A stretch of 64,000 nucleotides of DNA from Alicyclobacillus mali NBRC 102425 (GTDB lineage Bacteria; Bacillota; Bacilli; Alicyclobacillales; Alicyclobacillaceae). Shown piece after piece: positions 27,026-34,900 of the stretch. Each line of letters opens with the position of its first letter. Within the stretch, counting starts at the first letter, position 1. The notes below the pieces were generated by a model. That model was not told where the DNA came from. It did no database searches and was given only the letters and a program-made list of their open reading frames with translations. Both the position numbers and the translations under genes were made by a program. The stretch lies in assembly GCF_001570745.1 (NCBI RefSeq), contig NZ_BCSG01000006.1:1-64000 (forward strand), read 5' to 3'.

Positions 27026-27141
27026 AGAGGTCCACCCTCCTCTTCCGAACAGTATACCGAAAGCGAAGATGTTGCGCAGCGAAGGGCTTCTTCCGAAGAA
27101 CCTCATGTCCCCGAGCTTTTTCCCATGACTACTTCGGGCGG

Positions 27142-27147
27142 TATAAT
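27142..27147 (+). promoter_or_regulatory. -10 element of ylbF
   Basis: Consensus TATAAT, 29 bases before the ylbF start; the -35 (near 27119-27124) is poor, so activator help or an extended -10 is possible. Confidence 0.55.
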
Positions 27148-27175
27148 AGACCTGTACTGCAAGGAGGGACGGCGC

Positions 27176-27553
27176 GTGAACCCGTATGATCATGCGCATG
27201 CCCTGGCGAGGGCCATTCGCGAGTGGGAGCCGTATCAGCGCGCGAAGCGGGCCAAGGAGGCCATCGAGCGGGACGAGCCGACGAAGCAGATGGTGATCGA
27301 CTTCTATCGGCGCCAGTACCAGCTCGAGGTGAAGCGGCTCCGCGGCGAAGAGCCTGCGCAGGAGGAGCTTGAGACGCTGCACAAGCTGTTCGAGATCGTG
27401 CAGTTGAATCAGGACGCGCGGGCGTACCTGGAGGCCGATCTCGAGCTTCAGCGCCTGTGGATGGACGTCCAGCGCATCGTCTCCGAGCCGCTGGAGGACG
27501 TCCGCCTTACGTCGCTGGACGAAATCATGAGGGAAGTGGGGCGAGAGTCGTGA
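27176..27553 (+). CDS. YlbF/YmcA-family protein
   Basis: Protein of 125 residues from GTG 27176 after AAGGAGGG. Predominantly helical, with the family pattern HALARAIREWEPYQRAKRA and a central QYQLEVKRLRGEEPAQEE helix. In Bacillus YlbF and YmcA form a complex with YaaT that binds RNase Y and affects competence, biofilm and sporulation. A frame open far upstream (from 26414) is antisense to the globin and not part of the gene. It overlaps the downstream hydrolase by GTGA. Confidence 0.85.
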   Translation: MNPYDHAHALARAIREWEPYQRAKRAKEAIERDEPTKQMVIDFYRRQYQLEVKRLRGEEPAQEELETLHKLFEIVQLNQDARAYLEADLELQRLWMDVQRIVSEPLEDVRLTSLDEIMREVGRES

Positions 27554-28233
27554 AACTGACGTACCATGGTCAGTCCTGTTTCGTGATCGAAAGCGGAGAA
27601 CATCGCCTGGTCATCGATCCGTTTTTGAGCGGCAACCCGAACGCGGTGGCGAAACCGGAGGACATCAAGGTGCAGTGGGTGGTCCTCACGCATGGCCATG
27701 CCGATCACGTCCTCGACGCGGAGACCATCGCGCGCAACAACAACGCGACCATCATCGCGGCGAACGAGCTGGCTGTTTACTACGCGAGCAAGGGGCTGAA
27801 CGTCCATCCGATGGGCATCGGCGGCAAGCGGGACTTCCCGTTCGGCCGCGTGAAGGTCACGCTCGCGTTCCACGGTTCCGGCGTGGAGACGGAGAACGGC
27901 TTGGTGTACGTCGGCCCGCCGGTCGGCTTCCTGCTGACCCTGGAGGGCAAGACCATCTACCACGCCGGGGACACCGGGCTGTTTGGCGACATGAAGATCC
28001 TCGGCGAATTGAACACCATCGATCTCGCGCTGCTCCCCATCGGCGACAACTTCACCATGGGCCCGGACGACGCGCTGATTGCCGCGGAGTGGCTCAAGGC
28101 GAAAAAGGTCATTCCGATGCACTACAACACGTTCCCGCTCATCGCGCAGGACGGTGCAAAGTTTGTCGCGGACTGCAAGGCGCGCGGGATCGACGCGCTG
28201 GAGCTCAAAATCGGCGAGACGTTCGAGTTGTAA
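27550..28233 (+). CDS. UPF0173 metal-dependent hydrolase (metallo-beta-lactamase fold)
   Basis: Protein of 227 residues, in the YtkL/UPF0173 group. Zinc-ligand motifs are THGHADHVLD (HxHxDH), AGDT and HYNT near the end. The active site is hydrolytic, but the substrate is unknown. The start codon GTG overlaps the ylbF stop (GTGA), which indicates translational coupling. Confidence 0.9.
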   Translation: MKLTYHGQSCFVIESGEHRLVIDPFLSGNPNAVAKPEDIKVQWVVLTHGHADHVLDAETIARNNNATIIAANELAVYYASKGLNVHPMGIGGKRDFPFGRVKVTLAFHGSGVETENGLVYVGPPVGFLLTLEGKTIYHAGDTGLFGDMKILGELNTIDLALLPIGDNFTMGPDDALIAAEWLKAKKVIPMHYNTFPLIAQDGAKFVADCKARGIDALELKIGETFEL

Positions 28234-28246
28234 TACGTGGAAATGG

Positions 28247-28283
28247 ACGGCAGGTTCCGCGAAGGCGGCGCCTGCCGTTTTTG
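28247..28283 (+). terminator. Terminator after UPF0173 gene
   Basis: ACGGCAGG (28247-28254) pairs with CCTGCCGT (28271-28278) and is followed by TTTTT. Confidence 0.8.
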
Positions 28284-28458
28284 ACGTTGCCTCCTCCGTT
28301 TTCTCGCCCCGGTCCTATCCCTCGAACCGCCCCTCATTCCAATCTTGGATATTCTTGTTGATCTACGAGATTCCATCGCGTAGAATGGGATCCAACAACA
28401 ACCGATGATGCGCGCGGCGAGAGAGGTCCACGCGCATCGGAAGAGAGGAGCGTGGCGA

Positions 28459-29619
28459 ATGGCGCGTTGGGTTCGCTGGGTCGCCGCAGGGCTGTTCGGC
28501 GTGGCGGTGGCAGATGTGGCGTGGTTCACGTACGCCGCGCCGCGGCACGCAAAGCTGACGCCGGTCATGAGCGAAAGGCAGGCCGTGGATGAACTGCACA
28601 TCGAGCGCATCACGTTCCGGCCAGCGTCCGCCCCGTACGGTACGGTGCATCATCTGTCACTGCCGGGCTGCCAGGTCTGGTCCATCGACGGGCACGCGCT
28701 CTGCGTCGTGCAGTATCCGTCCATGAAGGCGGACGGATCGTTCACCGGCGCCTCGCGCATCGACGTGGTCGACGCCGATACGGGTCATGTCGAAGAGGCC
28801 ATCTCGATGCCGCGGGGGCTGCAGGCGAACGCCGCATACCTCACCGATCGTTGGCTGGTGTGGCAAACGGGACCCGACGGCGGCAGTGGGATGCGGCAGC
28901 TGTGGGCGGAGGCGCGAGCGACCGGCACGCGCTTTGTGATTCGGTCCGCCGAGCGCGGAGTGCAGGAAGGCGATGTCGTGGGCCTCAAGGTGGTGGGGGA
29001 TACGGCCTATTGGCTGAGCGTGCAACAGGACAAGCGCGACGTTCAGACCACCGTCTGGGCGTACAATCTCACCACTCGCACAGGGCACCAGATTGTCACA
29101 GAGGACAGCGAGCGGGACGGGCGGGCCGTGCTATCGATGGCCGTGGGAGAGCGGGCGCTGTGGTTGGTGGAGGCAATATCGAAGCATCCGTTCGATCCGT
29201 CCACCTCTGCGCGACTGGTGCGCATTAGCCTTTCGTCGTCAGGCCCTGTGAACCGGACGGCCGTCCCCCTCTGGCACCCGGGCACGCTCTACGCGGCGAC
29301 CGACGAGACCGCCATCTTGCAGTTGAACGCGAATCCAAAGCTGAACTCACCTGAGAACCCCGCGCCCTATCCCTTGTTCGCGTACAGGTTGGGCGCATCC
29401 GTCTTGGAGCAGTGGACGGATGGAGAGGCGGGGACGGCAAGCGGCGACGCCACCTGGCTCGCCGTCGATCAGAGCGACGCAGGCGGAGGGCGCGCGCTTT
29501 TGCTCCACCGGCCGTCGCAAACCGAGACCGCGCTTCCGGCACCCTTTTCCTACACGGACGGACATTGGGTCGCCTGGTGGGACGGGGCCGGGCATCTCGC
29601 GTGGGCCGCGCTCACCTGA
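28459..29619 (+). CDS. Membrane-anchored hypothetical with beta-propeller-like domain
   Basis: Protein of 386 residues from ATG 28459 after GAGAGG. An uncleaved-looking signal anchor (about 5-25) precedes an extracellular region of repeated short strands: WSIDGHALCVV, TDRWLVWQTG, VVGDTAYWLSV, GERALWLVEA, TDGHWVAWWDG. Such repeated W/D-rich strand pairs suggest a beta-propeller, as in YncE- or TolB-like proteins. No enzyme motif is seen. It is a single gene between two terminators. I do not recognise a specific family. Confidence 0.65.
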   Translation: MARWVRWVAAGLFGVAVADVAWFTYAAPRHAKLTPVMSERQAVDELHIERITFRPASAPYGTVHHLSLPGCQVWSIDGHALCVVQYPSMKADGSFTGASRIDVVDADTGHVEEAISMPRGLQANAAYLTDRWLVWQTGPDGGSGMRQLWAEARATGTRFVIRSAERGVQEGDVVGLKVVGDTAYWLSVQQDKRDVQTTVWAYNLTTRTGHQIVTEDSERDGRAVLSMAVGERALWLVEAISKHPFDPSTSARLVRISLSSSGPVNRTAVPLWHPGTLYAATDETAILQLNANPKLNSPENPAPYPLFAYRLGASVLEQWTDGEAGTASGDATWLAVDQSDAGGGRALLLHRPSQTETALPAPFSYTDGHWVAWWDGAGHLAWAALT

Positions 29620-29624
29620 CGCGA

Positions 29625-29672
29625 ACGAAAAGGCGCCGCCTCGGGCCAACGGCCCGGACGGCGCCTTTTCGT
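29625..29672. terminator. Bidirectional terminator
   Basis: ACGAAAAGGCGCCG (29625-29638) pairs with CGGCGCCTTTTCGT (29659-29672). A second internal stem CGGGCC/GGCCCG sits inside. It serves both the gene on the left and the DUF3243 gene on the right, whose stop is at its edge. Confidence 0.85.
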
Positions 29673-29923
29673 CAGTGCGCGCGATCCGCCATCTTCACCA
29701 TAATGCTCGCGATGGAGCGGCGCTCTTCATCGTCCGCCACGTTCCACATTTCCTTCAGCAGCTGTTGCTCGGGGTTTTTGGGATCCACCTTGCTCGCCAA
29801 AAACTCGCCCACCTTCGTGGCGATGTTCGCGAGCTGATCCTGATTTAGACCGGCTTCCTTGGCGCGATCGACGTGTTCTCCGAGAAATTGCTTCCAGTTC
29901 TCGAAGGTCTCCATGACGCCCAT
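29672..29923 (-). CDS. DUF3243 family protein (YmfJ-like)
   Basis: Small cytoplasmic protein of 83 residues with the family pattern WKQFLGEHVDRAKE, VGEFLASKVDPKNPEQQLL, and NVADDEERRSIASIMVKM. The biochemical role is unknown. Start ATG; an ATG at 29914 is an alternative. It stands alone. Confidence 0.85.
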   Translation of the reverse strand: MGVMETFENWKQFLGEHVDRAKEAGLNQDQLANIATKVGEFLASKVDPKNPEQQLLKEMWNVADDEERRSIASIMVKMADRAH

Positions 29924-30056
29924 GGCTCATCCTCCTCCAGGTGCATTGGTTTCGTGCTCAATGTTCCCCGATGGCGCGCGGGTCATGCGGTGTGGCGCTG
30001 TGCATGTTTTGAAAGCGCAGCGCATATATGTCGGACAGGCAAAGGAGGAGGACGGT

Positions 30057-30350
30057 ATGCGGAGAAAAGTGGGCGTGCCGAGACAGGTGCGGACGTACTC
30101 GGCCATCTATGGGCTTGCGGCGCTCGCGCTGGCGGCGTACGGCGTGCCGCGCCTGCCGAAGCTCGAGCACGGCGTCGCGGGCACCTTTTCGGCGCTTTGG
30201 CTGCTTCTGCTGGCGCTCTACATCGCGGCGAATCTGTACTTCTGGCTCGGGGCGGATCGCGAACGGGCGCGGCAGCTTGAAGAGGCGGCGGTTCAGAGCC
30301 CCGATCGGGACGAGCGCCCGGGGCGCACGCGGCTTCGCGCGCGGGGATGA
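30057..30350 (+). CDS. Two-helix membrane protein
   Basis: Protein of 97 residues from ATG 30057 after AGGAGGAGG. Two hydrophobic helices (about 14-32 and 42-64) are followed by a charged tail rich in Arg and Glu. No family is recognised. It could be a small integral protein of the cell envelope. The gene ends against the hairpin at 30351-30380. Confidence 0.65.
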   Translation: MRRKVGVPRQVRTYSAIYGLAALALAAYGVPRLPKLEHGVAGTFSALWLLLLALYIAANLYFWLGADRERARQLEEAAVQSPDRDERPGRTRLRARG

Positions 30351-30380
30351 GAGCAGGCGGCTCGTCACGACCGCCTGCTC
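30351..30380. terminator. Hairpin between convergent genes
   Basis: Perfect 10-bp stem GAGCAGGCGG (30351-30360) with CCGCCTGCTC (30371-30380). No strong T-run. It contains the end of the small dinB-linked gene. Confidence 0.5.
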
Positions 30381-30466
30381 GTCCACGCCACCAGGCCAAT
30401 GGCCAGGGCGAGGCACGCCAGAATCGTCACAATCGGGTCAAGGTTGCCGTGCAAAGGATCCGTCAC
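30365..30466 (-). CDS. 33-residue membrane peptide coupled to dinB
   Basis: Short open frame with GTG start at 30466, overlapping the dinB stop by GTGA, with GAGGAGGAA just upstream inside the end of dinB. The product has an acidic/polar N-terminus, one hydrophobic helix (IVTILACLALAIGLVAW) and an Arg-rich end. Length, ribosome site and coupling support real translation. The family is unknown. It may be a small single-pass membrane protein; that it is made from the SOS polymerase message is inference. Confidence 0.6.
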   Translation of the reverse strand: MTDPLHGNLDPIVTILACLALAIGLVAWTSRRS

Positions 30467-31722
30467 GGTGTTTCCTCCTCATCATCCAAACGTTCGAGCG
30501 ACGTGCCGCGGGCGTGCACGTCGTCCCTCTGCCCGGAAAGCGAGCGGCCCAGGCGGATGGCGCTCGGGCCGAACTTGGCCCGCACTTCGTCGATGGCGCG
30601 CTCGAGCTTCTCCAGTCGCTCGTCCCTCGGCTCGGTCGCGATGGGCACGGCGTCCCACAGGTGAAGCTGCACGCCCTGCCCGTCGCGCGGCACCAGGCCC
30701 TCCACCGAGACCCCGAGCAGTCGAACCGGCTCGACCGGCCAAATCCGTTCAAACAGTGCCCTCGCGGCTTGAAAAAGTTCACCGGTGTGGCGCACGTAGG
30801 TCGCCAGGGTGTCCTGGTGGCGCGAGGTGCGCATCCGGCGATCCCGCACGGCCACGGCGACCACGCGGCCCATCAGGCCGTAGCCCCGCATGCGCGACGC
30901 GACGCGATCGCACAAGTCCATCACGACGCCCTCCACCTCGGCAAACGACCGCGCGTCCTTGGCCAAGGTCATCGAGTGGCCCACGCTCTTCGGCGGCTGA
31001 GGCTCCGTCTCGAGCGGGCGCGGATCGATGCCATTGGCGCGCGCCTTCAGCTCGGCAGCCCGCGGCCCGAGCGTGCGGGCGAGGACATCAAGCGACTGCA
31101 CGGCGAGATCGCCAATGGTGACGATGCCGAGGCGCTTAAGCCTCTTCGCAGTGCTCGGGCCGACGCCGTGCATATGCTCGATGGCGAGCGGCCACAGTAA
31201 GCTGCGAATGTGGTCGGTGCGAAGCTCCGTGATGCCCATCGGCTTTTTCATGTCGCTCGCCATCTTGGCCAGGAACTTGTTGGACGCCACGCCGATGCTT
31301 GACGGAAGCCCAAGCGAGTCGAGCAGGCGGGCCTGAATGGCGCGGGCGAGACGGACCGGCCTGTCCCCGCCCGGCACGCGCGTGACGTCCGCGTAACACT
31401 CGTCAATGCTGACGATCTCGACATCCGGCGTGAACTCGCGCACGATGGCGAACACCTTGCGCGCATAAGCGCGGTACAGCCGAAAGTCGGGCCGCACAAG
31501 GATAAGCTCCGGGCAGCGCGCCAGAGCCTGGTGGACCGGCATGGGCGGCTTGACCCCTCGGGCTCGGGCCTCGTAGCTCGCGGTGACGACGATGCCGTGG
31601 CGCGTGGCCGGATTGCCCGCGACAGCGATGGCCTTGCCCGCATAGCGCGCTGGATCGACGGCGGCGTGACACGAAGCATAAAAGGCGTTCATGTCGATGT
31701 GAAGGATTTGCCGCTGCGAAAT
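30463..31722 (-). CDS. dinB: DNA polymerase IV (DinB), apparent ATT start
   Basis: Y-family lesion-bypass polymerase, 419 residues from the proposed start. The first ATG (31692) gives a product beginning MNAFYAS, which would lack the first metal-binding Asp of the HIDM motif. The upstream codons read ISQRQILHIDM, exactly the family N-terminus, but between the in-frame TGA (31729-31731) and this ATG no ATG, GTG or TTG exists. ATT at 31720-31722 sits 6 bases after AGAGGTGA, an ideal ribosome site. The other catalytic pair is in SIDECYAD. The polymerase does error-prone translesion synthesis; it typically has SOS or stationary-phase control. Confidence 0.9.
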   Translation of the reverse strand: MSQRQILHIDMNAFYASCHAAVDPARYAGKAIAVAGNPATRHGIVVTASYEARARGVKPPMPVHQALARCPELILVRPDFRLYRAYARKVFAIVREFTPDVEIVSIDECYADVTRVPGGDRPVRLARAIQARLLDSLGLPSSIGVASNKFLAKMASDMKKPMGITELRTDHIRSLLWPLAIEHMHGVGPSTAKRLKRLGIVTIGDLAVQSLDVLARTLGPRAAELKARANGIDPRPLETEPQPPKSVGHSMTLAKDARSFAEVEGVVMDLCDRVASRMRGYGLMGRVVAVAVRDRRMRTSRHQDTLATYVRHTGELFQAARALFERIWPVEPVRLLGVSVEGLVPRDGQGVQLHLWDAVPIATEPRDERLEKLERAIDEVRAKFGPSAIRLGRSLSGQRDDVHARGTSLERLDDEEETP

Positions 31723-31913
31723 GCGAAATCACCTCTAGGCATCAGTGTACCGCAAGCCAGGGATATTCGCGTACGAACTTCGCGCAAGCTTTCACGGCCT
31801 CCGCGACAGATGTTCGGCTCCCATGCGGACGCATGCGGTACAATGCGTGTTGGACAACCTGATTTGAGCGACAAATTGAGCGATAAGTCGCACGTATGAA
31901 AAGGAGACTGTGT

Positions 31914-32366
31914 GTGCAGAGCAAGGAACAGCGCTTGATGCGCATTCGCGAGATTGTGAGCCAGAACGAGATTGAGACCCAGGAGGACCTGGTGCACGCG
32001 CTCGAGGAGGCGGGATTCCCCGTCACGCAGGCCACCATCTCGCGGGATATCAAGGAACTGCAACTCGTGAAGGTGGTGGGTTCAAACGGCAAGTACAAGT
32101 ACGCCCTGCCCACCGCGGTGAACAAGGTCTCGGTGGATGCGCTGCAGCGTCGCTTGGCAGAGGTGTTCATCTCGCACGCGCGCGCCAACAATCTCATCGT
32201 CATCAAAGTGGCGCCCGGGAATGCGCACGCCATTGGCGCGCTGATGGACGCGCTGGATCCGCCTGGGCTGCTCGGCACCATTTGCGGGGACGACACCATG
32301 CTGCTCGTGTGCCAGGACGAGGAGGCCGCCGTCCGGCTGCTCCACGAGACGTTGAACATCGGGTGA
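31914..32366 (+). CDS. argR: Arginine repressor ArgR/AhrC
   Basis: Protein of 150 residues. GTG 31914 follows AAAAGGAGACT; the upstream ATG at 31896 overlaps that ribosome site and is less likely. The N-terminal winged helix contains QATISRDIKELQLVKV; the C-terminal arginine-binding and hexamerisation domain contains GNAHAIGALMDALD, GTICGDDT. It represses arginine synthesis and activates catabolism. ARG boxes were not identified in the window. A TACAAT near 31838 could be its -10. Confidence 0.95.
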   Translation: MQSKEQRLMRIREIVSQNEIETQEDLVHALEEAGFPVTQATISRDIKELQLVKVVGSNGKYKYALPTAVNKVSVDALQRRLAEVFISHARANNLIVIKVAPGNAHAIGALMDALDPPGLLGTICGDDTMLLVCQDEEAAVRLLHETLNIG

Positions 32367-32454
32367 CGCTGGCGTTTCGCGTTTTCCGAGTTATACTATA
32401 GAAGTTGGCATATTTCTGCTGCGGCCTCGGCTGCGGTGCGTGAGGAGATTGGCC

Positions 32455-33378
32455 ATGCCATTGTACAACTCGATTCTCGATCTCGTCGGTCACACGCCGG
32501 TCGTTCGCCTGAACCGCCTGCCGGACCCGAACGGCGCGAGCGTCTACGTGAAGCTCGAAGGCAAGAATCCGGCCGGCAGCGTGAAGGATCGGCCGGCCTT
32601 GAACATGATTTTGGAGGCGGAGCGGCAGGGCAAGCTCATCCCGGGCAAGAGCACCGTCATCGAGGCGACGTCCGGCAACACGGGCATCGGACTCGCCATG
32701 GTCTGCGCCGCCAAGGGGTATCGCTGCATCATCACGATGCCCGAGAACGCCACAGAGGAGCGCGTCAAATTGCTCAAGGCGTACGGTGCCGAGGTGCACC
32801 TGACGCCGGAGTCGAAGCGGATGAAGGGGGCCATCGATCTCGCCGAGGAACTCGCTGCGCGCATTCCGCACAGCTTCATTCCGGCCCAGTTTGACAATCC
32901 GTCAAATCCCGATGCACACCGCAAGACGACGGCGCTCGAAATCATCGAGGACTTCGAGGGCAAGCTGGACGCGCTTGTGTTGACCGCCGGCACGGGCGGC
33001 ACGGTGACGGGCACGGGCGAAGTGCTGAAGCAGCGCATTCCGGGAATCAAAATTTACGTCGTGGAGCCGAAGGGCTCGCCCGTCCTTTCGGGCGGTCAGC
33101 CGGGTCCGCACAAGATCCCCGGAACCGGTCCGGGTTTTGTGCCGCGCATCCTGAACCGCGAGGCGTTTGACGAGATTCTGCTGATTGAAGATCACGACGC
33201 GCAGATGATGGCGCGCCGCGTCGCCGCCGAAGAGGGAATTCTGCTCGGAGCTTCCGGGGCCGCGTCGGTTTTTCACGGACTTCGCGTCGCGGCGGAACTG
33301 CCGAAGGAGGCGCGCGTGCTCTGCATGGCGCCAGATACCGGGGAGAGGTATCTTTCGTCCGATTTGTACCAGAGTTGA
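32455..33378 (+). CDS. cysK: Cysteine synthase A
   Basis: PLP enzyme of 307 residues that makes cysteine from O-acetylserine and sulfide. Motifs: PAGSVKDR with the PLP lysine near 44, the TSGNTGIGLA substrate loop, and GTGGTVTG for cofactor phosphate. ATG follows GAGGAGA. A TATACT lies at 32392-32397. The serine acetyltransferase supplying its substrate lies at 19.7 kb. In many bacteria the two form a complex through the SAT C-terminal Ile, which is not present here, as the SAT ends in HS. Confidence 0.95.
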   Translation: MPLYNSILDLVGHTPVVRLNRLPDPNGASVYVKLEGKNPAGSVKDRPALNMILEAERQGKLIPGKSTVIEATSGNTGIGLAMVCAAKGYRCIITMPENATEERVKLLKAYGAEVHLTPESKRMKGAIDLAEELAARIPHSFIPAQFDNPSNPDAHRKTTALEIIEDFEGKLDALVLTAGTGGTVTGTGEVLKQRIPGIKIYVVEPKGSPVLSGGQPGPHKIPGTGPGFVPRILNREAFDEILLIEDHDAQMMARRVAAEEGILLGASGAASVFHGLRVAAELPKEARVLCMAPDTGERYLSSDLYQS

Positions 33379-33465
33379 CGCGCCTTGCATCGAAATTTCC
33401 GCGCTACAAGCGCAAAGATAGGTCTCAAGACTCATGTGACAACCGGGCGGACCGGATATACTGTC

Positions 33466-33560
33466 GGTGTGGTGTAGTTGACCTTGTTCTACACTGTACC
33501 TATCCCTGACTGCCCGGTCGTGCGGGAAACCCCGTCTCAAGCGAGAGACGGGGTTTTTGC
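33466..33560 (+). ncRNA. Candidate small RNA
   Basis: A TATACT at 33457-33462 (weak -35 near 33435) is followed after about 70 bases by a strong intrinsic terminator. The interval has a 6-bp stem (GTGTAG/CTACAC), another small stem (CCCG/CGGG), and no plausible open frame. This predicts a roughly 95-nt transcript. It does not match a family that I can recognise. It could also be just the 3' end of the cysK message. Confidence 0.35.
33529..33558. terminator. Strong terminator
   Basis: ACCCCGTCTC (33529-33538) pairs with GAGACGGGGT (33545-33554), followed by TTTT. On the opposite strand the stem is followed by TTTCCCG, so it works mainly in the plus direction. Confidence 0.85.
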
Positions 33561-33677
33561 TGCTTTGAGGTTCGAGTGACAGGACGCGGAAGCCTGGCGT
33601 CGCATACCCCTACCCGGGTCTCCTGTCCCGGGGGCATGGCGCAGGAACGGAATTGCGAGATGGGCCCGCCGCACCTG

Positions 33678-33704
33678 AAAAGGGCGCCGCATGTAGCGGC
33701 GCCC
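33678..33704 (-). terminator. Terminator of secreted helical protein gene
   Basis: Perfect 9-bp stem GGGCGCCGC (33682-33690) with GCGGCGCCC (33696-33704); on the minus strand it is followed by TTTTCAGG. Confidence 0.8.
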
Positions 33705-33709
33705 GCATC

Positions 33710-34399
33710 CTAGCTCGACAGTCCAGCCTGGAGCGTGCCGGTCATCTTCGCCAGGATCTTTGTGGCCGTCTTCAGGTCCGACACCTTCTGTTGTTCGAGT
33801 TGCGTCATATCGAGCAGTGCGGCGAGAAGTTCGCTGTTATCGCCGGCGGCGTGGGCCTGCTGAAGGAGCTGGAAATCGGCAGAGACCTGCGCCTGTGTGT
33901 ACAGCGCATCCTCGAGGTACGAGACGACGGCGGTGGAATCCGGCGTCTGCTGCGTCAAAATGTCGAGATCGCCCACCTGGACGAACAGTTGAAGCGCGTC
34001 GATGTACGCGTTGACGGCGGCTTGCAGTTGAGCCTGCGCCTGCTTGTCGCTCTGCGTGGCCTGCTTGTAGGACTGGAGCGTCTGCTGAAGCGCCTGGTCA
34101 ATGGCCTCGGGCGACGTGGGAAGCGACTGCGTCGGCAGCGGCGGATGCGAGATCTGCGTCGGATGAATGTTTTCATACGGCGCTATGGCCTGCTCAAACT
34201 GCGTGATGATCTGGTGGATGTTCGGCCGAGTGCCATTGCCCGCGGGCGCACCGTCGGTTCCGTTTCCTGTGGTGTTGGCGACGGCCAAAAGCACGGCGCC
34301 TGGCGTGGTGTACGCTTGGGCGACAGGCGCTCCGGTGAAAGACAGGAGACTGACGGATGCCGCGATGGCAAGAAAAAGACCCCGATTCACAGAAGTCAC
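33710..34399 (-). CDS. Secreted helical protein of unknown function
   Basis: Protein of 229 residues with a clear signal peptide (NRGLFLAIAASVSLLSFTGA, cleavage near AQA-Y at residue 29). The mature part is low-complexity at first (Asn/Gly/Thr/Pro-rich), then strongly helical and rich in Gln, Ala and Leu, with repeats of short QALQQTLQSYKQATQ-type helices. No Cys and no catalytic motif are visible. It might be a cell-surface or spore-envelope structural protein. I do not recognise the family. Confidence 0.65.
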   Translation of the reverse strand: MTSVNRGLFLAIAASVSLLSFTGAPVAQAYTTPGAVLLAVANTTGNGTDGAPAGNGTRPNIHQIITQFEQAIAPYENIHPTQISHPPLPTQSLPTSPEAIDQALQQTLQSYKQATQSDKQAQAQLQAAVNAYIDALQLFVQVGDLDILTQQTPDSTAVVSYLEDALYTQAQVSADFQLLQQAHAAGDNSELLAALLDMTQLEQQKVSDLKTATKILAKMTGTLQAGLSS

Positions 34400-34469
34400 C
34401 TCGATTGTGTGGTATCACATTCATTCGTCACATCGAGGTGAAACTGTGGGGGTCCGTCGCAGGACTCTG

Positions 34470-34661
34470 TCACTTTCCGGCGGACTGGCGCAGCCGCTCG
34501 ACGCCATACGCCGTCAGAAATGCGGCTGCCGTGATGGCGAGGTGCTGCGAGAAGTGGGCCACCGGCTGCGCGTCGTCGATCACGCCCGGCAAATACGTTG
34601 CAGCGAGCGCCGCTGCGCCGACGTAGGCTGCACCGGCGTGAAGCCAGGTTGAACGCTTCAT
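34470..34661 (-). CDS. Small membrane protein, second of a coupled pair
   Basis: Protein of 63 residues. ATG 34661 overlaps the stop of the upstream small gene (ATGA), so the two are translationally coupled. Two hydrophobic helices (about 8-24 and 42-54), with the intervening loop carrying His-rich AHFSQHLA, which might bind haem or metal. I do not recognise the family; a distant likeness to CtaG/DUF1404-type oxidase-assembly membrane proteins is a guess. Confidence 0.6.
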   Translation of the reverse strand: MKRSTWLHAGAAYVGAAALAATYLPGVIDDAQPVAHFSQHLAITAAAFLTAYGVERLRQSAGK

Positions 34662-34900
34662 GAGCGCGCCACCTCCTCCGCATCGGCGGCACTGTACTCG
34701 CGCTCTTCGGTCCGATGGCGCGCCGCGCTCTGCGCCGCATAGCGGGCGGCTTCGAAGCCCAGCAATCCGCCGGATACGAGGAACAGCACGTGCGCCAAGG
34801 CGTGATGAATGATGGATGCGTCCGCCCACGCGTCGACGCTGGGCCATACGCCTACCGCCCATGCTGCGAGGGCCGCGACGATGGTCAACGGGATCTTCAA
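34658..34900 (-). CDS. Small membrane protein, first of a coupled pair
   Basis: Protein of 80 residues. GGGAGGT precedes a TTG at 34900 with about 9 bases spacing; TTG 34906 and 34930 are alternatives. Two membrane helices, the second containing IIHHALAHVLFLVSGGLLGFE, in which three His residues line one helix face; a charged acidic tail follows. Coupled by ATGA overlap to the next small gene, which also has a His-bearing membrane helix. The pair could form one multi-helix haem or metal-binding unit. Function not recognised. Confidence 0.6.
   Translation of the reverse strand: MKIPLTIVAALAAWAVGVWPSVDAWADASIIHHALAHVLFLVSGGLLGFEAARYAAQSAARHRTEEREYSAADAEEVARS

Larger units (their letters stand above)
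33379..33709. other. Gene-free interval with a candidate small RNA
   Basis: 331 bases between convergent genes. Contains a promoter-like TATACT (33457-33462), a short stem GTGTAG...CTACAC (33472-33494 region), a strong terminator (33529-33558), and a second hairpin serving the minus-strand gene (33682-33704). No open frame with a ribosome site was found. Confidence 0.5.

Noticed and set aside
26414-27175. N-terminal extension of the YlbF gene
   Set aside because: This part is antisense to the globin and HTH genes; GTG 27176 has a strong ribosome site and the family N-terminus.
31896-31913. ATG 31896 as argR start
   Set aside because: Its codons overlap the AAAAGGAG ribosome site for GTG 31914, which gives the family-like N-terminus.
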